A stretch of DNA of 64,000 nucleotides from Synechocystis salina LEGE 00031 (GTDB lineage: Bacteria > Cyanobacteriota > Cyanobacteriia > Cyanobacteriales > Microcystaceae), in the NCBI RefSeq assembly GCF_015207985.1, contig NZ_JADEVV010000014.1, positions 1 to 64,000 of the forward strand, read 5' to 3'. A program made the translations under genes and the position numbers. The notes under the pieces were generated by a model, which did no database searches, was not told the DNA's origin, and saw only the letters and a list, made by a program, of their open reading frames with translations. Shown piece after piece: positions 27,720-36,553 of this stretch (its first letter is position 1; every line of letters begins with the position of its first letter).

Positions 27720-28736
27720 TTAAACTGTGGCCAGGGGGCGGGAATCCAAAAAGGATGATGTTCTGAAAAGGGCAGTAGCATCTTGGTCCGTTAAAGGGCG
27801 ACTGAATAGGTAACCTTGACCATAGTCACAATCCATGGATTTGAGCACAGCTAGCTGTTCTGAACTTTCTACTCCTTCGGCAATAATTTTCAAGCCTAGG
27901 CGGTGCCCCAGTTCGATAATGGTTTGGAGAATTACTTGGTTTTTTTCCCTGGTCAAAAGGTCATCTAAGAAGGATTTATCAATTTTTAACGTCTGGAGAG
28001 GTAAATCCTTCAGGTAGGAGAGGGAGGAATAGCCGACACCAAAATCATCAATGGCAATTTGTATGCCCATATCATTTAGTTGATTGAGATGGTGAATTGT
28101 TTCCCCTGGTTCGCAGAGCATAAGACTTTCTGTTACTTCTAGGGTGATTTGTTGGCAATTTATTTTAGTTTGGCTAACAATATTTTTTATTTCGGTTACT
28201 AGGTTTGTTTCTTGTAATTGACGCAGGGATAAATTGACCGATAACTTGAAAGGAGGAATGCCCTGGGAAAGCCAGCGTTGGTATTGAAGACAACTTTGCT
28301 GTAACACCCAGTAACCCATGGGGACAATTAAGCCAGTTTGTTCAGCAATGGGAATAAACTCGGCGGGGGAAATCAAGCCCAGGCGGGGATGATGCCAACG
28401 AATGAGGGTTTCGACTCCCAATAAAGCTCCAGTTTTGATGTCAACTTGCGGTTGGTAATGGAGATGAAATTTGTTCTGCTCTAGGGAATGGGCCATTTCC
28501 CAGGCTAGGTTTTGAATTGGGTGGTTAGATTGCGCAGAGTTGACAACCTTATTAACCCCATGTACGGTCAGGGATTTGTTACTAAAATTTGGGATAAGAA
28601 AGTTACGAAACCATTGTGACAAATTGTCCAACATTGCTTGCGGTGAGAAAACAAAATTTAGTGAGGAGGTAAGGAACCAATGGTAGATTTTATCACCACG
28701 GTAAAGCGAGGAATTCATAACATTTATTTGTTCCAA
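27720..28736 (-). CDS. EAL-domain protein (c-di-GMP phosphodiesterase-like)
   Basis: 338 residues. After about 85 N-terminal residues without recognised domain, an EAL domain runs from about 86 to 330. The signature appears as ETL rather than EAL, but key metal ligands remain visible: Glu of VETLIRW, Asn of KLSVNLS, Glu of EVTES, the Asp pair of IDDFGVGYSS, Lys of LKIDKSF and Glu of AEGVES. Activity toward c-di-GMP is likely. It lies beside pixD/pixE on the same strand, and c-di-GMP regulates motility, so a link is plausible but not shown. Confidence 0.88.
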   Translation of the reverse strand: MEQINVMNSSLYRGDKIYHWFLTSSLNFVFSPQAMLDNLSQWFRNFLIPNFSNKSLTVHGVNKVVNSAQSNHPIQNLAWEMAHSLEQNKFHLHYQPQVDIKTGALLGVETLIRWHHPRLGLISPAEFIPIAEQTGLIVPMGYWVLQQSCLQYQRWLSQGIPPFKLSVNLSLRQLQETNLVTEIKNIVSQTKINCQQITLEVTESLMLCEPGETIHHLNQLNDMGIQIAIDDFGVGYSSLSYLKDLPLQTLKIDKSFLDDLLTREKNQVILQTIIELGHRLGLKIIAEGVESSEQLAVLKSMDCDYGQGYLFSRPLTDQDATALFRTSSFLDSRPLATV

Positions 28737-28936
28737 AAAGAGTAAAGTTATCGATTTTTAAATAAATGCAATTAAGTTATCCTAGACAAACACCAAGCTT
28801 AGATGCCAAGTTTGGAAGCAATTGGACTACGCTTAATATTTTCTTTACATTCATTAAATGCTAACGTAGTCCAGGGAGAAAATTCAATGATCATTACAGA
28901 CTAATTCCTCCTTGGAGTGCGGCTTTGCTGCTGCAA

Positions 28937-30613
28937 TTAACAGTTTTGGGAATGGAACGCTTGGGCAATGGGCATGCGCCAACCACTGCCAAAGGCCCGA
29001 TCCGTGACTTTCAGACCCGGGGCGGCCTGGCGACGTTTGAATTCAGATCTTTGCACTAATTGGAAAATTTTTAGTACAGTTTCCCGTTCAAAGCCAGCGT
29101 TGATAATTTCCTGGGGGGACTGGTGTTTTTCAATTAATCTGCCGAGGATGCCATCCAAAATATCGTAGGGGGGAAGGGAGTCGGCGTCTACCTGCCCTGG
29201 TTTGAGTTCGGCGCTGGGGGGCTTGGTGAGGACGTTGGGGGGGATGATGGTTTGTTCCCGGTTGAGCCAACGGCACAGTTCAAATACTTGGGTTTTGGGC
29301 ACGTCGGCGATCGCCGCTAGGCCACCATTCATATCCCCATAGAGGGTGCAGTAACCCACCGCCATTTCTGACTTATTGCCCGTGCTGAGGAGTAGATGAC
29401 CAAATTTGTTGGCGATCGCCATGAGGAGATTGCCCCGGATGCGGGACTGGAGATTTTCTTCCGCAATGCCAAAGGGAGTGCCCTGGAAGAGGGGTTCTAG
29501 GGCTTGGTCATAGGTAGCCATAATTGGGCCAATGGCAATGGTCTGGGTAGCAATGCCCAAATTGTCCGCTAAGGCTAAAGCATCCTGAACAGAATGGTCG
29601 GAACTGTAGGGAGAAGGCATCAGAATTCCCAGGACATTTTCTTTTCCTAAGGCTTCGACGGCAATGGCCGCCACCAGAGATGAATCAATGCCGCCACTGA
29701 GGCCTAAAATCGCTTTACTAAAACCGCATTTATGGAGGTAATCCCCCACCCCCAACACCAGAGCTTGCCATAACTCTTCGGGGCCAGCCATGGGTAAACT
29801 AGCTAATTTTTGTCCAATTAATTCCCCTTTATTGAGGTCATAATTTAACAGGGCTAAATCCTCTTGAAATAATGGCGATCTCCCGATAATTTTACCTTGA
29901 TTATTGACGGCAAAACTACCACCATCAAAAATTAAATCGTCGTTGCCTCCCACTTGATTAACATAAATCAAAGGAACATTAAATCTTTTGGCACTGTGGC
30001 TAATTAAAGATTCTCGCAGGCGATGCTTGCCACAACTGTAGGGAGAAGCGGACAGATTAACAACTAAATTTACCCCCTGGTCGATCAAATCCGTGAGGGG
30101 ATTAACTTGGTAAAACTTTTGCCCCCAAAAGGCTTCATCGTTCCATAAATCTTCACAAATAGTTACACCAATTTTGACATTTTTGTAAGTAAAATATTCA
30201 CTCTTGGGGGCCGAGGCAAAATAACGGTCTTCGTCGAATACATCGTAGGTGGGCAAGAGACATTTATGAAACCGCTGTTTTACCTGCCCTTGCTCAATTA
30301 ATACGGCACTATTCCAAAGTTTTTTTTGCCCCTGATGTTCTGCCTCGTGGTGAGGCGTAACAGTGCCCACCAAAACTGCCATAGAAGGGGGTATTTTTTC
30401 CGCCAACCGTTGTAATTCCCCCTCCAATTGCTGAACAAAACTTGGATTAAGTAACAAATCCTTAGGGGGATAACCACATAGGGCTAATTCCGGCGTTAAT
30501 AGTAAATCAGTTCCCCTTGCCTGGGCTTGCAGGGCCGCAGTGACGATTTTTTCGGCATTCTCGGCGATCGCCCCAATGGTGGGATTAAGTTGGGCAAGGG
30601 CAATGGTAAACAT
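28937..30613 (-). CDS. nadE: Glutamine-dependent NAD+ synthetase
   Basis: 558 residues with an N-terminal nitrilase-type glutaminase domain (about 1-260; ICEDLWND contains its nucleophilic Cys near residue 150) and a C-terminal NAD synthase domain with the ATP pyrophosphatase P-loop GLSGGIDSS (about 302-310). The enzyme amidates deamido-NAD+ using ammonia channelled from glutamine. It lies just downstream of the NrtR-type regulator on the same strand (about 50 bases), consistent with control of NAD synthesis by that regulator. Start ATG. Confidence 0.95.
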   Translation of the reverse strand: MFTIALAQLNPTIGAIAENAEKIVTAALQAQARGTDLLLTPELALCGYPPKDLLLNPSFVQQLEGELQRLAEKIPPSMAVLVGTVTPHHEAEHQGQKKLWNSAVLIEQGQVKQRFHKCLLPTYDVFDEDRYFASAPKSEYFTYKNVKIGVTICEDLWNDEAFWGQKFYQVNPLTDLIDQGVNLVVNLSASPYSCGKHRLRESLISHSAKRFNVPLIYVNQVGGNDDLIFDGGSFAVNNQGKIIGRSPLFQEDLALLNYDLNKGELIGQKLASLPMAGPEELWQALVLGVGDYLHKCGFSKAILGLSGGIDSSLVAAIAVEALGKENVLGILMPSPYSSDHSVQDALALADNLGIATQTIAIGPIMATYDQALEPLFQGTPFGIAEENLQSRIRGNLLMAIANKFGHLLLSTGNKSEMAVGYCTLYGDMNGGLAAIADVPKTQVFELCRWLNREQTIIPPNVLTKPPSAELKPGQVDADSLPPYDILDGILGRLIEKHQSPQEIINAGFERETVLKIFQLVQRSEFKRRQAAPGLKVTDRAFGSGWRMPIAQAFHSQNC

Positions 30614-30662
30614 AGTCAGAGGGGTATTATGGTAATTATCACTTTAATCCACCGACGTCAAT

Positions 30663-31382
30663 TCAGACAAATATGAGGGCCTTATCTTTAAAAGGGGCAA
30701 AGGCCTGGGCATCAAAACGAAAAAGACTGGCGGGACGACCCACCCCTTTACTGATTTTTTGGCCAGTATCTTTGAGAAAACCCAACTTTAGTAAGCGGGA
30801 GCGGAAATTAGAATAATCGGAAAAATCTTCCCCTAAAACCGTGGTGTATAGTTGAAATAAATCGTTTAAGGTGAACAATTCTGGCAGCACTTCAAAGGCA
30901 ATGGGACTGTATTCCAACTTATTGCGGAGCCGTTGATAGCCATAGTCAAGGATTTGGTTATGGTCAAAAGCCAAGGGGGGAATGGCCGCCACATTATGCC
31001 AACTGACTTGACTCAGGTTTTTGCTCATTAGTTGGGCATCTTCGTAGCGGATTAAGGCAAAATAGCTGACGGATAGATACCTGACTCCATACTGATCCGG
31101 GGCTTCCCTGGGGTCTCGACCAGGGTTGCCAAATGTGTATAGTTGTTCTAGGTAAAGATTTTTGACGGCAATTTTTTCCGATAAAACCCGGTGGGCCGCC
31201 CCTTCTAGGGTTTCCCCCATCCTTACTAAAGTACCGGGAAAGCTCCAGTAGCTTTGATAGGGGTCATCTTCTCGTTTAACTAATAAGACCAATAAACGAT
31301 GCAGGTGGGTATCTACGGAAAAAATTACATTATCTACACCCACTTTGAAGTCAGCTAAATAGTTTGATCGAGACTGGCCCAT
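30663..31382 (-). CDS. nrtR: NrtR-type Nudix-related transcriptional regulator of NAD metabolism
   Basis: 239 residues from ATG 31382; a longer frame to 31457 overlaps mutM and is less likely. An N-terminal Nudix-like domain (about 10-140) carries a degenerate Nudix box: GTLVRMGETLEGAAHRVLSE has RVLSEK where active hydrolases have REXXEE. A C-terminal winged helix (about 160-235, ending RPASLFRF) is the DNA-binding part. NrtR proteins sense ADP-ribose-type metabolites and repress NAD genes. Its neighbour nadE is the expected target. Confidence 0.85.
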   Translation of the reverse strand: MGQSRSNYLADFKVGVDNVIFSVDTHLHRLLVLLVKREDDPYQSYWSFPGTLVRMGETLEGAAHRVLSEKIAVKNLYLEQLYTFGNPGRDPREAPDQYGVRYLSVSYFALIRYEDAQLMSKNLSQVSWHNVAAIPPLAFDHNQILDYGYQRLRNKLEYSPIAFEVLPELFTLNDLFQLYTTVLGEDFSDYSNFRSRLLKLGFLKDTGQKISKGVGRPASLFRFDAQAFAPFKDKALIFV

Positions 31383-31423
31383 AGGATTTATCAATAATTT
31401 GTTTGACCTATATTTGTCGGCGT

Positions 31424-32287
31424 TTACCGGTCCAATTTTGGTTGACACTGGGGGCAAAAGTGGGCCGAACGGCCAGCTAATTTAAGTTTGGCGATCGCCG
31501 TACCACAATGGCGACAGGGTTCCCCTTCCCGACCATATACCTGGGCTATACCACCGTAATTACCATTGATACCCGTCACCTGACGATAGTCACTGAAGCT
31601 AGTGCCTCCCGCGGCGATGGCCGCCGTCAACGTGGCTTTGATTTGTTGATGTATCCTTTCACAATCCTGCCGACTAACCTGATTACTGCCCATGGTAGGG
31701 TTCAAGCCACAAAAAAATAGCACCTCATCGGCGTAAATATTACCCAACCCCGCCACCAAGCGTTGATCCAACAGGGCATTTTTTAAAGGACGGCGACTAG
31801 ATTTCAGCTTTTCGTAGAGATATTCCGCCGTAAAATCTGCTCCAAATGGTTCTGGCCCCATCTGCCCCAGCCCCGTAATTACTTCGGCCCAAGGGCGATC
31901 GCCTGGTAGGAGCCAAATTTTACCAAAGGTGCGGGTATCGACAAAGCGTAACTCCCGGCCACCTTCGAACTGGAGCACCACCCTAGTGTGCTTTGGCCTC
32001 TGCTGACTCCGCTCCGCCCAGAGTAACTGTCCTGTCATGCGTAAATGGCATCCCAACCACCCTGTTGGGGCTTTGGTCTGACTTTTTCTGAGTTCCCCCA
32101 GCAAATACTTACCCCGCCGTTGCCAGCCCACCAAGCGACAACCGGTAATTTGACTTTGAAAATCCTCAACAGAAACGGGGTAGGCAAGACTGCGATCAAG
32201 CAACACTTCCCCTCCCCCGATGGTCTGCTCCAGGGTCAAACGATTGAGCCCCCGGCATACTGTTTCCACTTCTGGTAGTTCTGGCAC
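31424..32287 (-). CDS. mutM: Formamidopyrimidine-DNA glycosylase MutM/Fpg
   Basis: 287 residues. It excises 8-oxoguanine and Fapy lesions. The catalytic N-terminal proline follows the initiator (PELPEVETVCRGL), with the helix-two-turn-helix in the middle and a C-terminal zinc finger with four Cys (CRHCG... CPQC). Start is GTG at 32287. It is on the same strand as nrtR and 41 bases before the nrtR start, so co-transcription is likely. Confidence 0.95.
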   Translation of the reverse strand: MPELPEVETVCRGLNRLTLEQTIGGGEVLLDRSLAYPVSVEDFQSQITGCRLVGWQRRGKYLLGELRKSQTKAPTGWLGCHLRMTGQLLWAERSQQRPKHTRVVLQFEGGRELRFVDTRTFGKIWLLPGDRPWAEVITGLGQMGPEPFGADFTAEYLYEKLKSSRRPLKNALLDQRLVAGLGNIYADEVLFFCGLNPTMGSNQVSRQDCERIHQQIKATLTAAIAAGGTSFSDYRQVTGINGNYGGIAQVYGREGEPCRHCGTAIAKLKLAGRSAHFCPQCQPKLDR

Positions 32288-32321
32288 AGTTCAACGATGC
32301 AAATTTAGTCCATGGTCAAGA

Positions 32322-32546
32322 CTATTTTGCCGCTGCTTGCACCAATTCCAATTCATTCTCGGCAAAGTTGTTGGTGTTTACCCCGGAAGCACTACCGCTG
32401 AAACCGTTGTAGTTCACCCGCTCGAAGCGCACAATCACCGGATAGAGAATGCCGCTTTTTTCCACACTAGCAACCGTGCCAACATCACCGTACCAGTAGG
32501 ACTCAGTGCGTTTGATTCTAACTTTGTCACCACGATTTAAGGCCAT
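32322..32546 (-). CDS. psaE: Photosystem I reaction-centre subunit IV (PsaE)
   Basis: 74 residues, full length. PsaE is a stromal/cytoplasmic SH3-like subunit of photosystem I that helps dock ferredoxin and flavodoxin and cyclic electron flow. The sequence is conserved throughout ([18 protein letters not shown], then [11 protein letters not shown]). TAAGGA lies about 8 bases before ATG. It differs by a single residue from the 6803 protein as I remember it (Glu where Asp stands in VRFDRVN). It is followed on the same strand by mutM after 35 bases. Confidence 0.96.
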   Translation of the reverse strand: MALNRGDKVRIKRTESYWYGDVGTVASVEKSGILYPVIVRFERVNYNGFSGSASGVNTNNFAENELELVQAAAK

Positions 32547-32644
32547 GATTTAATTCCTTAGATAATTGCGATTTGTAAAAAACTATCCCGTTTGCTGGTG
32601 TCCCAAGGAAGCCCCAGGCAACAACCCAGCCCACTTAACGCCAA

Positions 32645-32709
32645 ATTCTACCAGCTTTATTCTGCGTCCTCCCCCTTCCCCCGACTTTCCTAAAACAATT
32701 CTTTACATA
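32645..32709 (-). promoter_or_regulatory. Likely psaE promoter with HLR1-like element
   Basis: Reading toward psaE, TAGAAT (reverse complement of 32645-32650) is a plausible -10 box with a 95-base leader. About 45 bases further upstream, 32692-32709 reads AAAACAAT-TC-TTTACATA on the plus strand. The second half matches the RpaB/HLR1 repeat (K)TTACA(W)(W) exactly; the first half is degenerate. RpaB sites at this distance activate photosystem I genes. Inference only. Confidence 0.4.
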
Positions 32710-33045
32710 TCAATGCCCTGGGGACCAGTTCCAGAGATAAGATCTCGACCAAATGTCCCTTTCTGGAACAATGGATGGATAATGGAAGGACAATCGGTAG
32801 TGATAAATAATTTTAAATTTTCTTTAAACTCGCCCCTCCATTTACCAAAACCAAATAAAATTCTTTTGTACCGCAGTCCGGTATAGGGTTTGATTCCCAG
32901 ACCGCCCGATGGTCTGAAGGTTTTCCTAGCAAGAAAACCATGGTGTAAGGGGAGTATGGGGTTGAAGACTGTGCCCCCAATCCCCAAGTCGAGAAATCAT
33001 CAAAAAAGTCAAAATGACCTACAATCACTTTTTTAAATGTGACCG
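32710..33045. other. Long intergenic region between psaE and a response-regulator gene
   Basis: About 500 bases separate psaE from the regulator. Beyond the psaE promoter it holds two adjacent perfect hairpins: CAGACC-7 nt-GGTCTG at 32898-32916 and GGTTTTC-CTAGCAA-GAAAACC at 32919-32939. They might be part of an RNA or a terminator. No coding gene is supported here. Confidence 0.45.
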
Positions 33046-34152
33046 ATGGCTAAGATTTTAGTAATTGAAGACCAGCTAGAGGTCAGGCAGAACATAGAAG
33101 ATATCCTCACCTTGGAAGACTATGAAGTTATCTCTGCCCCCGATGGTGAAACCGGTCTGGCTTTGGCGAAGCAACATCTACCGGACTTAATTCTCTGTGA
33201 TGTGATGATGCCCAGGGTAACGGGATTTGAGGTGTTGATGACCCTGCGTCAGGATCAGGAGTTGGCAGTTATTCCCTTTATCCTGTTGACAGCGAAGGCG
33301 GATCACCATGCATTTCGCCAGGGGATGGAATTGGGGGCGGATGATTATTTAACCAAACCCTTTACCATTGATGAATTACTCCATGCCATTACCAGCCGTT
33401 TAGACCGCCATTATCAGCGCCAGGCCATGGTGGAAAGTCGTCTGGATAATTTGCGCCAGCACGTCACCCGTTCCCTGCCCCATGAATTGTTGACCCCCCT
33501 GAACGGTATTTTGGGCACGTCCCAGTTGATGATCAATTTCTACGATTCCCTGTCCCACAATGAAGTGATGGAATCGTTGCATGACATCAAAACCTCTGGG
33601 GAGAGACTCTACCGTTTGGTGGAGAATTTTTTGTTAATGGCGGATTTAGACTTGCTGTTGGCCAGTCCCGCTCGTCTACAGGTGTGGCAATCCCGTTTGA
33701 GTCAATACACTGAATTACCATCGAGTTTGGTCCCGATGTTGGAAGATTTGGGACAGAATCAACCCCGCCGTCAGGACGTGGAAATGATGGTTGTGCCCCA
33801 GCGCATCCAAGTGGCCGAGCCGGATTTTCAGAAAATTATTCGAGAGTTGATCGACAATGCTTTTAAGTTTTCCCTGCCTGGCACCCCAGTGCAACTGGAA
33901 GCAGTGGTTAAAAATGGCCTCTGTGAACTGACTATCCAAGATCACGGTAGGGGCATGACCAAAGAGGAATTAGGTTCCATCGGCGCCCATGTCCAATTTC
34001 AGCGCTCTGAATTTGAGCAACAGGGTTCCGGCCTGGGGTTGACCTTAGCCCAACGGCTAACGGAACTCTACGGTGGCCAATTGGCGATCGCCAGTGTCCC
34101 CGGGGAAGGCACCACCATTACCATCCAGGGCTGGGAATCGGCCCCCATTTAA
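33046..34152 (+). CDS. Hybrid response regulator/histidine kinase
   Basis: 368 residues: a receiver domain first (about 1-120; phospho-Asp in ILCDVMMPR, Lys in LTKPF), then a HisKA dimerisation region (His in RSLPHELLTPLNG near residue 146), then a HATPase (about 240-365; LIDNAFKF N box, DHGRGM and GSGLGLTLAQ). The order REC-HisKA-HATPase is typical of atypical cyanobacterial sensors without their own input domain; signals must come through the receiver from another kinase. No membrane segment. Its partner cannot be read from the window. Confidence 0.88.
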   Translation: MAKILVIEDQLEVRQNIEDILTLEDYEVISAPDGETGLALAKQHLPDLILCDVMMPRVTGFEVLMTLRQDQELAVIPFILLTAKADHHAFRQGMELGADDYLTKPFTIDELLHAITSRLDRHYQRQAMVESRLDNLRQHVTRSLPHELLTPLNGILGTSQLMINFYDSLSHNEVMESLHDIKTSGERLYRLVENFLLMADLDLLLASPARLQVWQSRLSQYTELPSSLVPMLEDLGQNQPRRQDVEMMVVPQRIQVAEPDFQKIIRELIDNAFKFSLPGTPVQLEAVVKNGLCELTIQDHGRGMTKEELGSIGAHVQFQRSEFEQQGSGLGLTLAQRLTELYGGQLAIASVPGEGTTITIQGWESAPI

Positions 34153-34324
34153 GCCACTGATGAACTGATGAATAGTATTGAAAGTGATATTTTCTAACAT
34201 CTCCTGGCAGCGCCACAATCTGCCCCGCTTTAAATCCTAGGTAAGTTATTTTTAAAATATTGTCCCATTCTCCCTAGTTGATGGGAGCGTTGCCTGTTTG
34301 CCGATAGTTGTAATGTAATTCCCC

Positions 34325-35374
34325 ATGGATAGCACCCCCCACCGTAAGTCCGACCATATCCGCATTGTCCTAGAAGAAGATGTCCTAGGCAAAGGGGTTT
34401 CCACCGGCTTTGAAAGATTGATGCTAGAACACTGTGCTCTGCCTGAAGTGGACTTGGACGGGGTGGATCTGGGGCTGAACCTCTGGGGGAAATCCCTCGC
34501 CTACCCCTGGTTGATTAGCAGTATGACCGGGGGCACTCCAGAGGCCAAGCAAATTAATTTGTTTTTGGCGGAGGTAGCCCAAACCTTGGGCATTGCCATG
34601 GGTTTAGGTTCCCAACGGGCCGCCATTGAAAATCCTGATTTAGCCGCCACCTATCAAGTCCGGTCCGTGGCGCCGGACATTTTACTTTTTGCCAATCTCG
34701 GATTAGTGCAGTTAAATTATGGCTACGGTTTGGCAGAAGCCCAGCGGGCCGTGGCCATGATCGAAGCGGACGCTTTGATTTTGCATCTCAACCCCCTCCA
34801 GGAAGCAGTGCAACCCGATGGCGATCGCCGTTGGTCGGGGCTCTGGCCCAAGCTGGAAACATTGGTACAGGGTTTGGAAGTGCCGGTCATTGTCAAAGAA
34901 GTGGGCAATGGTATTAGTGGCCCGGTGGCCAAAAGATTGCAGGAATGTGGCGTCAAGGCGATCGATGTGGCCGGAGCCGGGGGCACCAGTTGGAGTGAAG
35001 TAGAAGCCCATCGACAAACCGATCGCCAAGCGAAGGAAGTGGCCCATAATTTTGCCGATTGGGGATTGCCCACAGCGCTGAGTTTGCAACAGGTGGTGCA
35101 AAACACTGAACAGATCCCAATTTTCGCCAGCGGCGGTATTCGTTCCGGCATTGATGGGGCCAAGGCGATCGCCCTAGGGGCTACCTTAGTTGGTAGTGCG
35201 GCACCGGTATTAGCGGAAGCCACAGTCAACGCCCAAAGGGTTTATGACCATTACCAGGCCCGCTTGAGGGAACTGAAAATCGCCGCCTTTTGTTGTGATG
35301 CGGCCAATCTGACCCAACTAGCCCAGGTTCCCCTCTGGGACAGACAATCAGGACAAAGGTTAACTAAACCTTAA
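34325..35374 (+). CDS. fni: Type 2 isopentenyl-diphosphate delta-isomerase
   Basis: 349 residues. The FMN-dependent type 2 enzyme interconverts IPP and DMAPP, supplying carotenoids, quinones and phytol. FMN/substrate motifs: SSMTGGTPEAKQIN near 70, GLGSQRAAIENP near 96, and the SGGIRSGIDGAKAIALGA and VGSA region for phosphate binding. Start ATG with no strong Shine-Dalgarno visible in the 12 bases before it. Stands alone, followed by the SucD-like gene about 105 bases later. Confidence 0.93.
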   Translation: MDSTPHRKSDHIRIVLEEDVLGKGVSTGFERLMLEHCALPEVDLDGVDLGLNLWGKSLAYPWLISSMTGGTPEAKQINLFLAEVAQTLGIAMGLGSQRAAIENPDLAATYQVRSVAPDILLFANLGLVQLNYGYGLAEAQRAVAMIEADALILHLNPLQEAVQPDGDRRWSGLWPKLETLVQGLEVPVIVKEVGNGISGPVAKRLQECGVKAIDVAGAGGTSWSEVEAHRQTDRQAKEVAHNFADWGLPTALSLQQVVQNTEQIPIFASGGIRSGIDGAKAIALGATLVGSAAPVLAEATVNAQRVYDHYQARLRELKIAAFCCDAANLTQLAQVPLWDRQSGQRLTKP

Positions 35375-35480
35375 GGGACATTTTGCTCTGGTTGACGATA
35401 CAGTGAAGGCTGGACTGCTTGATCTCGATATAGCTGCGGAGTAGGGCATCAAGCCATAGTTTTCCTTCAATAATCCCCCC

Positions 35481-36389
35481 ATGAAATGGCATAAAGAAAG
35501 CAAAGTATTATTACAAGGAGTACATCATCCCCTCGGTTTAACCTATCTAGAGCAGATGCGGAGTTGTGGTACCAAACTGGTGGCGGGGGTGAGTCCGGGC
35601 CATGGGGGGGAACTGATTGGCGATTTGCCGGTATTTGACTTGGTAGATTTGGCCGTTAAAACCTTAGGCTCCGTGGACATTAGTTTAATTCTCAATCCCC
35701 CCTACCGAGTTTTAGATGCGGCCCTAGAGGCGATCGCCGCTGGCATTCGTCAACTGGTAATTGTGTCCGCCGGAGTCCCACCCCTGGATATGATCACCCT
35801 CCTGCGGGAAGCCCAAGCGACCCACACCCTGATCCTTGGTTCCGGCAGCCAAGGCATTATGGTGCCCCAACAGTTTTCCGTCGGTACCCTGGACCCCAGT
35901 TGTTACCTGCCTGGGCCCATCGGCATTATTAGCCACTGCGATCGCCTCACCGACGACATTGCCCAAACCTTAAGCGCAGCCGGCCTGGGGCAATCCATGG
36001 TGATTAGCCTGGGCACCGATGGCCTCAATGGTTCCAACTTTGAGCAATGGCTCCAGGTGCTGGAAGAAGACGAACAAACGGAAACTATTTTATTGCTGGG
36101 GCAACCCAACAGTAACGGGGAAATGAGGGCGGCGGATTATGTGGCCTCCGCCATTGAAAAACCAGTGGTGGCCTATCTGGCGGGGCGGGGCGCAAAAATC
36201 AAACGGCACTTTGGCGACTCCCTAACCATTGTGGCCAACCAACTGTCCCATAAACGTCCCCTCTTAACCAGCGTCGAGCAAACGGTACAAGCCTTTGAGA
36301 AAGCTAACATTCCGGTGGCGGAAGCCCCCTGGGAACTGCCCATTTTTTTACCCCTGGCCATGGAAAGTCGCCATTTGGGCGGTGATTAG
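35481..36389 (+). CDS. sucD: SucD-like protein (succinyl-CoA synthetase alpha family), divergent
   Basis: 302 residues, in family register over its length: VAGVSPGHGG near residue 35, LNPPYRVLDAALEAIAAGI, and IGIISHCDRLTDDIAQTL near 147. However, the segment that normally reads as the catalytic-His GHAGA reads KRHFGDS with Asp246 at the His position, and the usual Glu208 of the phosphohistidine pocket is Gln208. The CoA-binding Gly-rich loop (normally GFTGSQG) is GVHHPLG. The Synechocystis gene is usually annotated sucD and a SucC partner is elsewhere. Catalysis by the classic mechanism is in doubt; the alignment is by eye. Confidence 0.75.
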   Translation: MKWHKESKVLLQGVHHPLGLTYLEQMRSCGTKLVAGVSPGHGGELIGDLPVFDLVDLAVKTLGSVDISLILNPPYRVLDAALEAIAAGIRQLVIVSAGVPPLDMITLLREAQATHTLILGSGSQGIMVPQQFSVGTLDPSCYLPGPIGIISHCDRLTDDIAQTLSAAGLGQSMVISLGTDGLNGSNFEQWLQVLEEDEQTETILLLGQPNSNGEMRAADYVASAIEKPVVAYLAGRGAKIKRHFGDSLTIVANQLSHKRPLLTSVEQTVQAFEKANIPVAEAPWELPIFLPLAMESRHLGGD

Positions 36390-36553
36390 GGCAAAGATGA
36401 TGGAGACAGCTTCTTCTTTTTTCCTGGCGGTCACCAGGGGGTTGGTTACCAACCCAAGCTTTCAGCTATGCTTATTGGAGTAGCGGGAAGAATCTTGATA
36501 GACTGGCTGGGAGCTATGCCAATTTGTGTGATTGAGTTTGAGGAAAATTGTTG

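Noticed and set aside
32703-33028. Two minus-strand frames in the psaE upstream gap
   Set aside because: They overlap each other, lack family features and ribosome sites, and fall in a spacer with promoter and hairpin signals.
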